Source: CAZUHB01 sp964620445
GTDB taxonomy: Bacteria > Planctomycetota > B15-G4 > CAYZWU01
NCBI GenBank assembly: GCA_964620445.1
Contig: CAZUHB010000031.1
Coordinates: 1 to 64,000 of the forward strand
Length of the DNA: 64,000 nt
Reading direction: 5' to 3'
Shown: positions 26,785 to 36,295 of the stretch, piece by piece
Numbering within the stretch: the stretch's first letter is position 1
Layout of the letters: each line of letters opens with the position of its first letter
Made by a program: the position numbers and the translations under genes
The notes under the pieces: generated by a model
The model's database searches: none
What the model saw: only the letters and a program-made list of their open reading frames with translations
Told to the model about the DNA's origin: nothing

Positions 26785-26814
26785 TTCCTTCAGGAATTAT
26801 TCCGGGAACAATTC
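26767..26814. repeat. Palindromic repeat encoding the C-termini of two convergent genes
   Basis: Perfect 23-base arms 26767-26789 and 26792-26814 with a 2-base spacer, sharing the TTGTTCCCGGAA core with the palindrome at 13495-13579. The plus-strand gene ends in the left arm as E-L-F-P-E-stop and the minus-strand gene ends in the right arm as the same E-L-F-P-E-stop. The hairpin may also serve as a bidirectional terminator. Confidence 0.95.
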
Positions 26815-29226
26815 TTTCATGGGATCAACTTCGGTTGATGACCGGCGGGCTGGGCCGAAGGGGTCTGTCACGAAGAGGAGCGTGTCGTCATCTTCGAGTT
26901 CGTGTTCGCCGTCGATCACGCTGTCGGCGCGCTCCACGAAGATCCTGCCCTCGTCCCAGTGCCACGTGAATCCCTCCCAGCCGCTATATGGATTACCGGC
27001 GATGTAGAGCATGGCCGAACCGTCGGCGCGGAACTCGCGCTCGTACCGGACACCCCGGTAAAAATATTCCCATCGGCCCACGAACTTCTCCCTGGGAGCG
27101 CACCAGGTGCGCGCCTCCTTCTCGTACCCCGCGTAGGCGTAGGGCTGCGAACCGGCCACCGGTTCCGCGTTCCAGACGGCGACCTGCAGAGGCTTCAGCC
27201 TCACCGCGCTCGATGTTCCCGCCTGCACCGTGACCGCCGGCGCGGCATCGTCGATCCAGGGGCTGCGCAAGATCCACTTTGACGGCGCCCCGCCGGGGAA
27301 CTCGAACACCTTGCCAGCATCGAGCGTAAAGGTCTGCGCCTCGTCGAGCGGATTGCGCAGCATGATGACCGCCTCTTGCGGCGACCAGGACGCGAAACCA
27401 TAGACCTCGCCCCGGGCAGGATCGCCCCCCACCCAGTGCGAGTCGACGAGAATGCTCTCCTTCTCCCCGGCCCAGCGCGCCGCTTCGGCCAGAATGTCCC
27501 AGTGCGCGGGCGTGAGCAGCGCGGCCGTGACGTAGAGCTCCTGCAAAGCGGTGCCGGTGGCAAAAAAATTGCGCACGTCGCGCCGGAACGCCTCGACGTC
27601 ATTGTTCATGCGCGTCGGTGTGCCGAGCTGAGCAAGAGCGAGGCCGTGAAACATGAGCGCGTTGAGCGGAAAGAGGGGCCCGCCCTTCACGATCCGCGAG
27701 TGGACGAGGCTGTCCCGGTAGGTGATCCACCTGTCGCGCATCGTGCCCGCTTCCCCGGTGAAGTTGATATCCTCGCCCTGCCGCCAGACCGAGTCGACAC
27801 CGAAGAGCCACCAGGGCGAAGGCCATGTCCCCACGGTGGCATTGATGAAGAGGTCCGGATCGGCACCGCGCAACGTACCGCAGAGCGCCAGAAGCGCCCC
27901 CAGGTCGGCGGTCGCCGCAGCAGGCGCGCCGCGCGCGTAGGTGCCGCCCCCAATGCCGTCGAACTTGAAGTAGTTGCACCCATACTCCTTCATGAACCGC
28001 CGGCAGATCTCGGTGAAGCGGCGGTTGTACCGCGGCCCGGCAAGCGAGAACCCACCCCCGTTGATCTCGAAGTTCTGCGAGCGGCCATGGTTCAATCGCG
28101 CTTGCTTGGCGCCGCCATATCCGCCCCACGGCGAGATCCACGTGCCGACGCGCGAACCGTGGCGCGCCGCGGCCTCGGCGAGCGGGCCGAATCCCTCGGG
28201 GAATCCCTCATGAAACTCCCAGAGCGAATCATGGTCATCCCACCCATCGTCGAACACGAAGGAAGCGATCGGCACGCCGCGCTTCGCGATCAGCTCGCGG
28301 CCGAATTCTTCGATCACGGCGGCACAGAGCGGCTCGTTCATCAGATGTCCGGGCCACGCGATGTCGTACCACGAGTTGTAGTGGAGAAACTGCCTGTAAG
28401 GATGGGCGCGCTCCCGCTCGAGGTAGAACTGGAACGCGCGGCGCGACTGGCCGGGAACGACCACTCCTATCACCGAACTCACGGTGACCGCCTTCTGCGC
28501 GCCGAGCAGGGCCGGCGCCTCGAGCCAGCCGCGGGCGCGCCCCGCGCGGTCCGAGCTCTTTGCCATGGGGTGCTCGATCGCCAGGAAGAAGGTGCCGCCG
28601 AAAAGCGGCGAACCATCGACACGGCCGCGCACGCGCACCCCCGGCAACGGAAGATCGACGAGCACCACTTCGCTCGGGGCGCGGTCCTGTCTCGGCACGC
28701 GCAGCGTCACCTCCTGCCGCAGGTAGTTCGATCCCTCGCGCAGAATCGCGCGCCAGTCAACATGGAGAATACCGTCCCCATCGGCGAACGTGAGACGGAT
28801 CTCCTTCCCGCCAAGTGTCTCCGAGTAGCGGGCCGAATCCTCGCGCGGCGCCAGGTCGACGACGCGCGGCGCGCCGATCGCGCGCAGTGCCGAGCAGGCA
28901 ACCCGCTTGCCGTCGGCGAAGAGGATGGTGAACGCCTCGGTCTCCTCGAGAGCGATGGCGGCGCCGGAGATCCGGTCGGTCACGCTCAGAGGTTTCAATC
29001 GCCCCCGGTCGAGGCTCCAGACGTGGCTGAGCACATCGTTCTCGACGCGAAGTCTCCCGCCGGAAAGAACCGCTCGTGGCGCGCCCGGCACCGGTCCCCG
29101 GAATCCGTCGCGCGCAAAGATATACTCCTTCCCTTCGGCCGTCGGGCGAAGGGCCGTACAGGCAGGCAGGTGCAAGGTGGAGAGAAAAACACCCAGTACG
29201 AGCAGGTTGAAAAATCGCGCCTTCAA
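26797..29226 (-). CDS. GH36/GH27-like alpha-glycosidase, lipoprotein
   Basis: Predicted 809-residue protein with a lipoprotein signal (LHLPAC, Cys about 23), so probably anchored in the envelope. An N-terminal beta domain (about 40-285) precedes a TIM barrel of the clan GH-D type. The likely nucleophile is Asp423 in YFKFDGIGGG, with supporting motifs YNSWYDIAWPG, FVFDDGWDDHDSL and SVWRQGEDINFTG. A C-terminal beta domain follows. Related enzymes remove alpha-galactosyl or alpha-N-acetylgalactosaminyl residues; the substrate here is not determined. The start is TTG at 29226 with GGAGG 5 bases upstream and no closer alternative. The last residues ELFPE come from a palindromic repeat. Confidence 0.8.
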   Translation of the reverse strand: MKARFFNLLVLGVFLSTLHLPACTALRPTAEGKEYIFARDGFRGPVPGAPRAVLSGGRLRVENDVLSHVWSLDRGRLKPLSVTDRISGAAIALEETEAFTILFADGKRVACSALRAIGAPRVVDLAPREDSARYSETLGGKEIRLTFADGDGILHVDWRAILREGSNYLRQEVTLRVPRQDRAPSEVVLVDLPLPGVRVRGRVDGSPLFGGTFFLAIEHPMAKSSDRAGRARGWLEAPALLGAQKAVTVSSVIGVVVPGQSRRAFQFYLERERAHPYRQFLHYNSWYDIAWPGHLMNEPLCAAVIEEFGRELIAKRGVPIASFVFDDGWDDHDSLWEFHEGFPEGFGPLAEAAARHGSRVGTWISPWGGYGGAKQARLNHGRSQNFEINGGGFSLAGPRYNRRFTEICRRFMKEYGCNYFKFDGIGGGTYARGAPAAATADLGALLALCGTLRGADPDLFINATVGTWPSPWWLFGVDSVWRQGEDINFTGEAGTMRDRWITYRDSLVHSRIVKGGPLFPLNALMFHGLALAQLGTPTRMNNDVEAFRRDVRNFFATGTALQELYVTAALLTPAHWDILAEAARWAGEKESILVDSHWVGGDPARGEVYGFASWSPQEAVIMLRNPLDEAQTFTLDAGKVFEFPGGAPSKWILRSPWIDDAAPAVTVQAGTSSAVRLKPLQVAVWNAEPVAGSQPYAYAGYEKEARTWCAPREKFVGRWEYFYRGVRYEREFRADGSAMLYIAGNPYSGWEGFTWHWDEGRIFVERADSVIDGEHELEDDDTLLFVTDPFGPARRSSTEVDPMKELFPE

Positions 29227-29309
29227 GAGACCTCCCGATGAATGGGCAATGCTTGAATCAACCGATCCGACTCATCGATGAGTGTACTCACGAAGGGGAG
29301 CGCGAAGAA

Positions 29310-31241
29310 TCACTTTTCGAAAAGGCCTCGGAGGATCACCGCCGCGTCGATCCCGTCGGGCTTGCGGATCACGTGGATCTCGAAGGGCTCGCCCGCGACC
29401 GCCGCGGCCAGGGCCTTGCTGATATCACTCGTCCTGAAGATGTCGCGGCTGCCGATCCGCACGATGCGGTCTCCGACCACGATGCCGGCGCGGGCAGCGA
29501 CCGAGTCGGGCGAGACCTTCCTCACGATGACGCCGGTTCCATCGGCACTGAGTTCGGGGAATATACCGAGCCGTCGCTTGGTCTCCTTCCTCGATGACTT
29601 GCCGCCGAACAGGCCGCCGAACTTCGGCTTGACGAAATCGGGGCGCGCCGGGCTGTCAGCCGCCCGGAGCGTCACGTCGAGCGCGGTGCGCGCCACGCGC
29701 GCGGCCTTGTGCGGATCGATCGTATCGGGGTCGTCGGTGTCGCGGTGATAATCGGCGTGCATGCCGGAAAAGAAACCGACCACCGGCACATCGAGCGGAA
29801 GGAGCGATCCCGAATCGCTCGCCATGATGAAAAAGGATGCCATCTCTTTCACGCCGAATCCATGGACGGCGGCGGCCTCTCTCGTCCACCGCGCGAGATC
29901 GTCGCTCGCGGCCAGAACTCCGATCGTGTCCGGATCGTTCCGGCTGATCATGTCGAGGTTGACGTAGGCCACGATCTTCTCCTTGGGCACGGGAGGATTC
30001 TTCGCGAAGGCGCGCGATCCCACGAGCCCCACCTCCTCGGCGCCCCACGCCGCGAGGAGGATCGATCTCTTCGGTTTGACTTCCATCGTGCTCAATGCCT
30101 CGGCGATCTCGATCACCGCCGCGGTCCCTGAAGCGTTGTCGTCGGCGCCGTTCCAGATCTTGCCCTCGCCGTCGACACCCACATGATCGTAGTGGCCGCC
30201 CACCATGACGTACTCGTCCTTGAGCACCGGGTCGGATCCCTCGATCACACCGAGCACGTTGCTCGACCGAAGACCGCCGTCAGCCGGAACGTGAATCGAG
30301 ACCGCCTCGCCCCGCTCCCCGGCGGCGATGAGCGCGTCACCGGCGAGCCGGCTCGCGCGCAAGACAGGAATCGCCAGCCGGGAGCCGCCGCCGAAGAGAT
30401 CGAGACCTCCCAGATGAATCTCGAAGTCGCCATCAGCGCCGTCGAGAATCTCCCCGGGCAGCCCGGACAGATCGTCGGGACCGGCCACCATGATCTCGAC
30501 CTTGGCGCCATCGAGATCGATGCCGAGCTCCTCCATGATCTTTTCCTTGATCGAATCGGGCAGATCATTCGACGTGGTGGTCTCCGTCATTTTTTCGCCG
30601 TCACCCTTGAGCCGCGTGAGGATGTCGTTCGGTCCCGCGCTGCCCATCCTCCGGAAATCGGATTTTTTGTCTCCCGGCGAAAGCCAGTCCTCTTCGGTCA
30701 CGAAGCAGACGCCCGCGGCACCCTCTTCGGCGAGGGACCGGGCGATTTGCCGCGCGTCCTTTTCACTCTCGAAGCGGTAGACGAGTACGATCTTGCCTTC
30801 CACATCATCTCCACCGTCGGTCAGAAGCCCGCTCGCCGTGCCGATCGCCGAACAGCGCGCCACATCGAGAAGCGACGAGCCATCGAGAACAGTCCTGCCG
30901 AAGGTGACCGTGGGATCCCCCGCCCTGCCGCCGCCGGGGAGATCGAAGGGAATTTCCCATTCATCGGCGACCGGTTTCATGCCGAGCGACTTGAAACAGG
31001 ACGCGATGTACCGCGCCGCGAGCCTCTCGCCCAGATGGCCCGCGTCCCGGCCCTGCAAGAGGTCGGACGCCAGGTAATCGACATGGGCCTGAATCTCACC
31101 GCCCGTAATCGTCGCCGCCGACGGCGAAATCGTCGCCGCGGACGGCGAAATCGTCGCCGCCACATCGTTCTGTGCCGAAAGAAGGGAGACAAAACAGAGA
31201 ACGGTCGACACGCACATCAATGATCTTGTTGAAAACCTCAT
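29310..31241 (-). CDS. Secreted M28 family metallopeptidase with PDZ domain
   Basis: Predicted 643-residue exported protein. A signal peptide (about 1-23) is followed by an N-terminal region with a short heptad repeat (ISPSAAT twice), a PA-like insert, and an M28 zinc-peptidase domain. Its two-zinc ligands are visible in GGHYDHVG, NGADDNASGTAA, WGAEEVGLVGS, VNLDMISRND and DYHRDTDDP. The C-terminal 100 residues form a PDZ domain (VRKVSPDSVAARAGIVVGDR). M28 enzymes are aminopeptidases or glutamate carboxypeptidases; specificity is unknown. It is transcribed toward the GH36-like gene with an 83-base gap, probably in the same unit as the two upstream minus-strand genes. Confidence 0.92.
   Translation of the reverse strand: MRFSTRSLMCVSTVLCFVSLLSAQNDVAATISPSAATISPSAATITGGEIQAHVDYLASDLLQGRDAGHLGERLAARYIASCFKSLGMKPVADEWEIPFDLPGGGRAGDPTVTFGRTVLDGSSLLDVARCSAIGTASGLLTDGGDDVEGKIVLVYRFESEKDARQIARSLAEEGAAGVCFVTEEDWLSPGDKKSDFRRMGSAGPNDILTRLKGDGEKMTETTTSNDLPDSIKEKIMEELGIDLDGAKVEIMVAGPDDLSGLPGEILDGADGDFEIHLGGLDLFGGGSRLAIPVLRASRLAGDALIAAGERGEAVSIHVPADGGLRSSNVLGVIEGSDPVLKDEYVMVGGHYDHVGVDGEGKIWNGADDNASGTAAVIEIAEALSTMEVKPKRSILLAAWGAEEVGLVGSRAFAKNPPVPKEKIVAYVNLDMISRNDPDTIGVLAASDDLARWTREAAAVHGFGVKEMASFFIMASDSGSLLPLDVPVVGFFSGMHADYHRDTDDPDTIDPHKAARVARTALDVTLRAADSPARPDFVKPKFGGLFGGKSSRKETKRRLGIFPELSADGTGVIVRKVSPDSVAARAGIVVGDRIVRIGSRDIFRTSDISKALAAAVAGEPFEIHVIRKPDGIDAAVILRGLFEK
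31108..31160. repeat. 21-bp in-frame tandem repeat in M28 gene
   Basis: Units at 31108 and 31129 (ATCGTCGCCGCnGACGGCGAA) and a partial third at 31150 have a 21-base period and encode the repeated ISPSAAT heptad after the signal peptide. The repeat keeps frame, which suggests slippage expansion in a flexible linker. Confidence 0.9.
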
Positions 31242-31298
31242 CGTGGAATAACCTCTCGTCGACGATCCCTGGATGCCTCGGTTTCGTACCGGTTCGAT

Positions 31299-32156
31299 TC
31301 AGAACTCTTCGTTTTCGAGAATGGCGTGGACAGCTTCGGTGAATCCCTTGATCCGCTCTCCGGGGACCGCGCCCGAGCGTTCGAGCGAGTAGATCAGGCT
31401 CTTCCCTTCCTCGGTCGACGCCTCGGGCATGCCCATCGACGTCACCGTGCCGCCCCCCTCCATGGCCTGGCGCTTCAAGGCCGCCATCGGGTCGGTGCGC
31501 ACCACCTTGAAGAGCGCGGCGTCGATCCTTTTCTCCGGGCCGACGCGGAACTCGACCTCCACGCGCAGTACCTGGGGGGACATGAAAGCGAACTGGTCCC
31601 CACCGGCGCTCTTGATGACCTCCTTGGAAAGGGTTCCGCGAAAGAGTAACGCCTGCTTCTCATCGATCCGTTCCGTCTCGAACTCGCCCTTCATCACCGC
31701 ATCCATGAGGCGATCCGTGTTGAGAAGAGAGGCGAGATCGTTGGTGACATCGGCCGTGTCGAAGGGCTCCTCGTCGAAATTGATCTGCGTGATCTCCCGG
31801 TCGCCGTTGGTATAGAACGCCATGCCCGGGAGAGCCTCGGCGGAAGCGACGACCAGCTCCCTCTCGGCCGTGCGCCAAACCTCGATCGCTCCCTCGAAGT
31901 CGACCATGTCCGGGCCGCCGCCGCCCATGACCATCATGGCGCCGAAGCCGCCGCTGTCATCTTCCGGCATGGAGATGGCGACCGACCCTTCGTAATGAAA
32001 GGCGCCTCCGTCGCGGAGTTTGCCGAGTGCGCCCAAGAGGACCTGCTTGTAGAGTTTCGCCACCTCGTTGGCCGCGGCTGCATCCTCATCCTGGGCCAAG
32101 GCCGGTGCCGGCCCGAAAAGAAGTCCGATCGCGATCAAGGGGAATAAGTACTTCAT
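31299..32156 (-). CDS. Secreted protein of unknown function
   Basis: Predicted 285-residue exported protein with a clear signal peptide (about 1-22, ending in APALAQ). The mature part looks like a mixed alpha/beta domain with a Met/Gly-rich stretch (FGAMMVMGGGGPD near residue 75) and ends in a helical segment. It loosely resembles outer-membrane-lipoprotein-sorting-type folds (measuring a layer on a beta sheet), but no diagnostic motif was found. The ATG at 32156 has AGGAGG upstream; a longer reading to 32321 is rejected. It is 58 bases upstream of the M28-PDZ gene and probably co-transcribed with it. Confidence 0.75.
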   Translation of the reverse strand: MKYLFPLIAIGLLFGPAPALAQDEDAAAANEVAKLYKQVLLGALGKLRDGGAFHYEGSVAISMPEDDSGGFGAMMVMGGGGPDMVDFEGAIEVWRTAERELVVASAEALPGMAFYTNGDREITQINFDEEPFDTADVTNDLASLLNTDRLMDAVMKGEFETERIDEKQALLFRGTLSKEVIKSAGGDQFAFMSPQVLRVEVEFRVGPEKRIDAALFKVVRTDPMAALKRQAMEGGGTVTSMGMPEASTEEGKSLIYSLERSGAVPGERIKGFTEAVHAILENEEF

Positions 32157-32292
32157 TCTGGTCCTCCTGCTTGCTGTGCTGGTCCGGGTCCCGGCTTGAT
32201 TTCTGGATGCCCGTGATGAGGCGAGAGCGCGGTCGGATCCCGCACTCACGGCTTTTTTTACGGCGCCCCATCGAGGGGTGCCAAAACGATTC

Positions 32293-32694
32293 CTATTTAT
32301 TTTTGCGGCTGGAAAGGGCAAGAAGCTTCTTGAGGTTCATGACCAGCCGCTGATCGTCGACAGGTTTGTCCATGTAGCCGTCGGGCGGCGGCACCACGCG
32401 CTGGTAGATGAGCCGCCGCAGCTCGGGGTGGCCGGTGATGATGCAGACCGGGATATGGAGGAGCTCCGGATCCTTGCGCATCTCTTCGTAGGCCTGGCTG
32501 CCGTTCTTGTTCGGCATCTGGATGTCGAGGGTGATGAGGTCGGGCTTCTCCCGGCGGGCCACTCCGAGCGCTTCCTCGCCGTCGCAGGCCTCGACCACGG
32601 TCGCGCCGTTGTCCTCGAGCACCATGCGGATGTAGTCGCGGATATCGGGTTCGTCGTCAACGACGAGGATCTTGAAATTCGACAGGTCTTCCAC
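32293..32694 (-). CDS. Stand-alone receiver-domain response regulator (CheY-like)
   Basis: Predicted 133-residue single receiver domain. The acidic pocket is in LVVDDEPD, the phospho-accepting Asp in LITLDIQMPNKNG, the Thr in CIITGHPE and the Lys in YMDKPVD. It has no output domain, so it likely works by protein contact or phosphotransfer. No histidine kinase lies in this window. The start is GTG at 32694 with GGAG 9 bases upstream. It is the first gene of a minus-strand group leading to the unknown secreted protein and the M28 peptidase, although the 136-base gap may separate them. Confidence 0.92.
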   Translation of the reverse strand: MEDLSNFKILVVDDEPDIRDYIRMVLEDNGATVVEACDGEEALGVARREKPDLITLDIQMPNKNGSQAYEEMRKDPELLHIPVCIITGHPELRRLIYQRVVPPPDGYMDKPVDDQRLVMNLKKLLALSSRKNK

Positions 32695-32989
32695 GGAGAA
32701 TCACTCCAAAAGGATCATTCGGAATCGAGCCCGATATATTAACCCGACCATCTCGACAGATCAATATTCAGCGGCTTTCGAAGGGATATTCGCCTCCTCC
32801 GCGGCCCGGAAAGAGGACAAGAGACTCCCGGCCAGCCGGTCCGACAGGTAAAGAAGACGCCTTTTTCTTGGGAGAATCGACAAAAGTTGATATACTGGTG
32901 GCGATTACAATGCCCATGGAATGCCTGATTCGTGAAATCAACGAAATTCGCACCCGGACTGCACACGCCAATGTGCGCAAGGAGGTCAC

Positions 32990-35527
32990 ATGAAACGCTA
33001 TTCGATGATCTTGTCCCTGATCGTGTTTCTCGGAGTTCTCGCCCAGGCTGGTGACGAGACAATTCCCCTGCCGGCGTCGATCCGGATCCTCGACATTTCC
33101 GAAAGCGGCGTGGCGCGCGAGACGCTCTTCGGCGCATTCAGCGTGCTCGACGATCTGGGCGATTTTCTCGTGGCGCGCCCCGAGTCGACCGATCCGGGCC
33201 GCATCGTAAAGCTGGATCTCTCCTCGCGGGTCGTGACCGTCCCGCCCCGTTCGGGCTCCGTCTACATCGCCTCGTTGCGCGCAAACAGCCTCGACGGGAT
33301 GGCGGCGGCGGGAACGGTGCTCTATGCGCAGGGCGACATCGCTCTCGTGGCCACGGCAACGCCCGAAAAGCTGGAGGGCCATGTGCCCCACTACGGACTC
33401 GAGGAGGGCTATCGGCCCCTGAGCCTCACCGTCGTCAAACCGGCGCCCCTCTTCAGAGCCCCTGTTGAACCGGCGGGCGGCCGCGCCGTCGATCCGCGGA
33501 TCGCGGCCATGGTTTCGCAAGTGAGCGCCACCAACATTCAGAACACCGTTCAAGATATGCAGGACATGGGCGAACGATTCGCCAACCAGGGCGCTTTCAC
33601 GGCTGAGACCTATCTCGTCAACGCCTTCAACGCGATCGGCGGGCTCAATGTTTCGACCCACCACTTCTCGAGCTCCTACTCGGACAACGTGATCGCCGAG
33701 CTGCCCGGCATCGTCGACCCTGACGTGATCTACGTGATCGGCGGCCACTACGATTCCACGTCGTACTCCGGGCAGGCGCCGGGCGCCGACGACAATGCCT
33801 CGGGAACGGCCGGCGTGGTCGAGATCGCCCGCGTTCTGAGCCAGTACCAGTTCAAGTACACGATCCGCTTCTGCGCCTTCGGCGCCGAGGAGCTCGGCCT
33901 CATCGGCAGCGACGCCTACTGCGACGATCTCGTGGCGTGGGGCGACAACGTGGACGCCATGATCAACCTCGACATGACCTGCTACCGCTACGGCAGCGAG
34001 CCGCGCGATGTCGATTTCATCACCAATTACTCGTCGAGCTCGCTGAACAGTTTCTGCATCGGCGTGTTCAACGCCTACGTCCCCGCCCTCGGAACCGGCC
34101 AGGGGAGTCTTTCGGGCGGCACGTCCGACCACCAGTCCTTCACCCAGCATGGGTTTTCGGCCTGCTTCCCTTTCGAGGACAGGAGTAACTACTCCCCCTA
34201 CATCCACACGTCGAACGACGTGATCGGCACTTCGGCCAACGACTTCACGCTCGGCCGGTGGATCACGCAGGGTGCGCTCGCCTCGCTCGCGGAACTGGCC
34301 GCGCCTGTCGATCTCGACATCGCCCACACCGTTCTGGCCGACACGACCGACGTGGCCGGCCCATACAGGGTCGACGCGGACGTGAGCTCCCTCATCGGCA
34401 CGAACGTGGTCTCGGTCACCCTCTATTACGACGTGGGCGGCGGATTCCTGTCGCGGCAGATGGTGCCCTCCGGTACCGCCGACGGATATGTCTCGTCGAT
34501 CCCCGGCCTCTTCGGATCGGGCACGGTCAAGTATTACATCGAGGCTGTCGACGACCAGGGTTACACCGAGCAGGCCCCCGCCGGAATGGGGCCCGGTTAC
34601 TATCAGTTCTTCGTCGGTGATTTCAACAGCATCTGGTCCGATGATTTCGAGATCAGCGACAACGGCTGGACCCACGGCGGCACCGGTCAGGACGACTGGA
34701 TGCGCGACGTGCCCACCGGCAATGGCGGGTACGATCCGGCCGACGCCTACTCGGGCGCCAAGATCTGGGGCAACGACCTCGGACCGTCGGGCTACAACGG
34801 AAACTACTCCACGAACGTGAACAACTGGCTCGAATCCCCGGCCATCGACTGCTCGGGTCAGACCGGTGTCTACCTCCGTTACCGCCGCTGGCTCACCGTC
34901 GAGGCGGGCCAGTACGACCAGACCAGGATCCAGGTCAACGGGAACACGGTCTGGCAGAACGACTACAGCACCGACCATATCGACACCGACTGGGAACTGC
35001 ACGAGATCGACATCTCGGCCTACGCCGACAACAATCCGAGCGTGAAGATCAAGTTCACCCTCACCACTGACGGCGGTGTCGAGTACGGCGGCTGGAACAT
35101 CGACGATCTCAAGGTGGGCATGCCCGGTTCCGGATTCGTGCCCGACCTCTATCCGGAAGAAATCTACTTTCACGCCGCAACGGGCGGCTCGGTCGATTTC
35201 AACCTCAACGGCGATCCGAGTCAGTCCGGACGCTGGTACATGCTTGCCCTCTCGGCGAGCGGCACCACACCGGGCACGCAGGTCGGCAATGTCACGATCC
35301 CGCTCAACCAGGATCAGTACACGGACCTGGTGCTCCAGTGGTTCAACAAACCGGTCTTCGCCAACTTCGTGGGAACACTGAACGGCGCGGGCGACGCGAT
35401 GGCGACCTTCAATCCGCCGGTGATCACCGATCCGACGCTGATCGGCGCGCCGCTGCATTTTGCGTGGTTCACGATCCTGCCGGTGGATTATGCTTCGGTT
35501 GCGGTGGAGGTTTTGATTGTGCCCTAG
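32990..35527 (+). CDS. Secreted M28 aminopeptidase with beta-rich C-terminal domains
   Basis: Predicted 845-residue exported peptidase. After the signal peptide (about 1-20) and a propeptide-like region, the M28 domain (about 185-440) shows zinc ligands in VIGGHYDS (His253), GADDNASGTAG, FGAEELGLIGS, MINLDMTCY and SDHQSF. Behind it follow an Ig-like domain, a jelly-roll/MAM-like domain (DWMRDVPTG, YLRYRRWLTVE) and a C-terminal beta domain that I associate with secreted planctomycete proteins. AAGGAGG ends 4 bases before the ATG. Divergent from the receiver-domain gene; terminated by a hairpin. Its likely role is extracellular peptide degradation. Confidence 0.92.
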   Translation: MKRYSMILSLIVFLGVLAQAGDETIPLPASIRILDISESGVARETLFGAFSVLDDLGDFLVARPESTDPGRIVKLDLSSRVVTVPPRSGSVYIASLRANSLDGMAAAGTVLYAQGDIALVATATPEKLEGHVPHYGLEEGYRPLSLTVVKPAPLFRAPVEPAGGRAVDPRIAAMVSQVSATNIQNTVQDMQDMGERFANQGAFTAETYLVNAFNAIGGLNVSTHHFSSSYSDNVIAELPGIVDPDVIYVIGGHYDSTSYSGQAPGADDNASGTAGVVEIARVLSQYQFKYTIRFCAFGAEELGLIGSDAYCDDLVAWGDNVDAMINLDMTCYRYGSEPRDVDFITNYSSSSLNSFCIGVFNAYVPALGTGQGSLSGGTSDHQSFTQHGFSACFPFEDRSNYSPYIHTSNDVIGTSANDFTLGRWITQGALASLAELAAPVDLDIAHTVLADTTDVAGPYRVDADVSSLIGTNVVSVTLYYDVGGGFLSRQMVPSGTADGYVSSIPGLFGSGTVKYYIEAVDDQGYTEQAPAGMGPGYYQFFVGDFNSIWSDDFEISDNGWTHGGTGQDDWMRDVPTGNGGYDPADAYSGAKIWGNDLGPSGYNGNYSTNVNNWLESPAIDCSGQTGVYLRYRRWLTVEAGQYDQTRIQVNGNTVWQNDYSTDHIDTDWELHEIDISAYADNNPSVKIKFTLTTDGGVEYGGWNIDDLKVGMPGSGFVPDLYPEEIYFHAATGGSVDFNLNGDPSQSGRWYMLALSASGTTPGTQVGNVTIPLNQDQYTDLVLQWFNKPVFANFVGTLNGAGDAMATFNPPVITDPTLIGAPLHFAWFTILPVDYASVAVEVLIVP

Positions 35528-35560
35528 ACAGACCGCCTGACTGACAGAATGCTCTCTTAT

Positions 35561-35604
35561 CCGGGCGGAATCGGTGAAGGAACCGGTTCCGCCCGGTTTC
35601 TTTC
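35561..35604 (+). terminator. Terminator after M28 aminopeptidase gene
   Basis: Stem CCGGGCGGAA (35561-35570) / TTCCGCCCGG (35587-35596) with an additional inner CGGT/ACCG pairing, followed by TTTCTTTC. It lies between convergent genes and is oriented for the plus-strand peptidase gene. Confidence 0.88.
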
Positions 35605-35634
35605 CCGCCTCGCGCCCCACCGGGCAGCCGGAAA

Positions 35635-36264
35635 CTAATCATCCTCCTTCGGCGGAGAGATCAGTCTCTTTGCGAGTTTCAGAAGGGACGAGTTGATCTT
35701 GATCTTCGCCCGCCGCGCCTCCACGAGATTGATTTCGAAACGGATACGGTTCTTGTCCTTCAGCAGGCTGATGATTCCGCCGCTGTCGATGAATCCCGAA
35801 ACCTCGCCGATGGTGAGCGCATTCGGGCTCTTCAATCGCTTCAGCACGGCTTTCACGACGAGAGGCTTCTTCTGGGAACGCGAGGGGCGCGGGACGAAGA
35901 GCACGTCGTAGACGACGGGACCCAGTTTCTTCGTGCCGAGAAGGTCTTTTTCGGACAGCTTCCGGACGGTGATCTTCCGGCCCTTCACCGTCTGGCCCTG
36001 AAGCACCTGCATCGCTTTGAAGGCCTGGTCCGCCCCGGCGCACACGCCGATGACGAGCCCTCGAGGTGGAGGCTCCTTGCCTTTCGAATCGCCGCCATCC
36101 TTGTCCTTCTCGGCGGCCGGAAAGCTGACGAACTTGAGAAGCTTGAAAATCACCGCCGACTTGAGCTTGTACTCGTGGTTCAGACCGTCCTCGGCACGGA
36201 CCATGACCGCCATGGTCATGCCGAGTAGCAGAACGAGAATGGTTTTTCTTGTCCTTCCGGTCAT
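35635..36264 (-). CDS. YfiR/DUF4154-like periplasmic protein
   Basis: Predicted 209-residue exported protein with a signal peptide (about 1-24). The mature domain matches the YfiR (DUF4154) pattern: the EYKLKSAVIFKLLKFVSFP opening, the GEVSGFIDSGGIISLL block and the RIRFEINLVEARRAKIKIN ending. YfiR-type proteins sense periplasmic state and restrain diguanylate cyclases or kinases elsewhere. No such partner is present here; the upstream co-directional gene is a TonB-dependent receptor, a frequent neighbour of DUF4154 genes. An insert of charged residues (about 53-66, rich in Lys and Asp) is unusual. It is 31 bases downstream of the receptor gene. Confidence 0.85.
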   Translation of the reverse strand: MTGRTRKTILVLLLGMTMAVMVRAEDGLNHEYKLKSAVIFKLLKFVSFPAAEKDKDGGDSKGKEPPPRGLVIGVCAGADQAFKAMQVLQGQTVKGRKITVRKLSEKDLLGTKKLGPVVYDVLFVPRPSRSQKKPLVVKAVLKRLKSPNALTIGEVSGFIDSGGIISLLKDKNRIRFEINLVEARRAKIKINSSLLKLAKRLISPPKEDD

Positions 36265-36295
36265 CGGATCGCCGATTCCCTCCCCGAACCTTCGA

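Noticed and set aside
27376..29241. 621-residue plus-strand reading frame
   Set aside because: It is antisense to the GH36-like gene, Arg/Glu-rich without domains.
32768..35620. 950-residue minus-strand reading frame
   Set aside because: It is the complement of the M28 aminopeptidase gene, has no recognisable domain, and spans a terminator and a promoter region.
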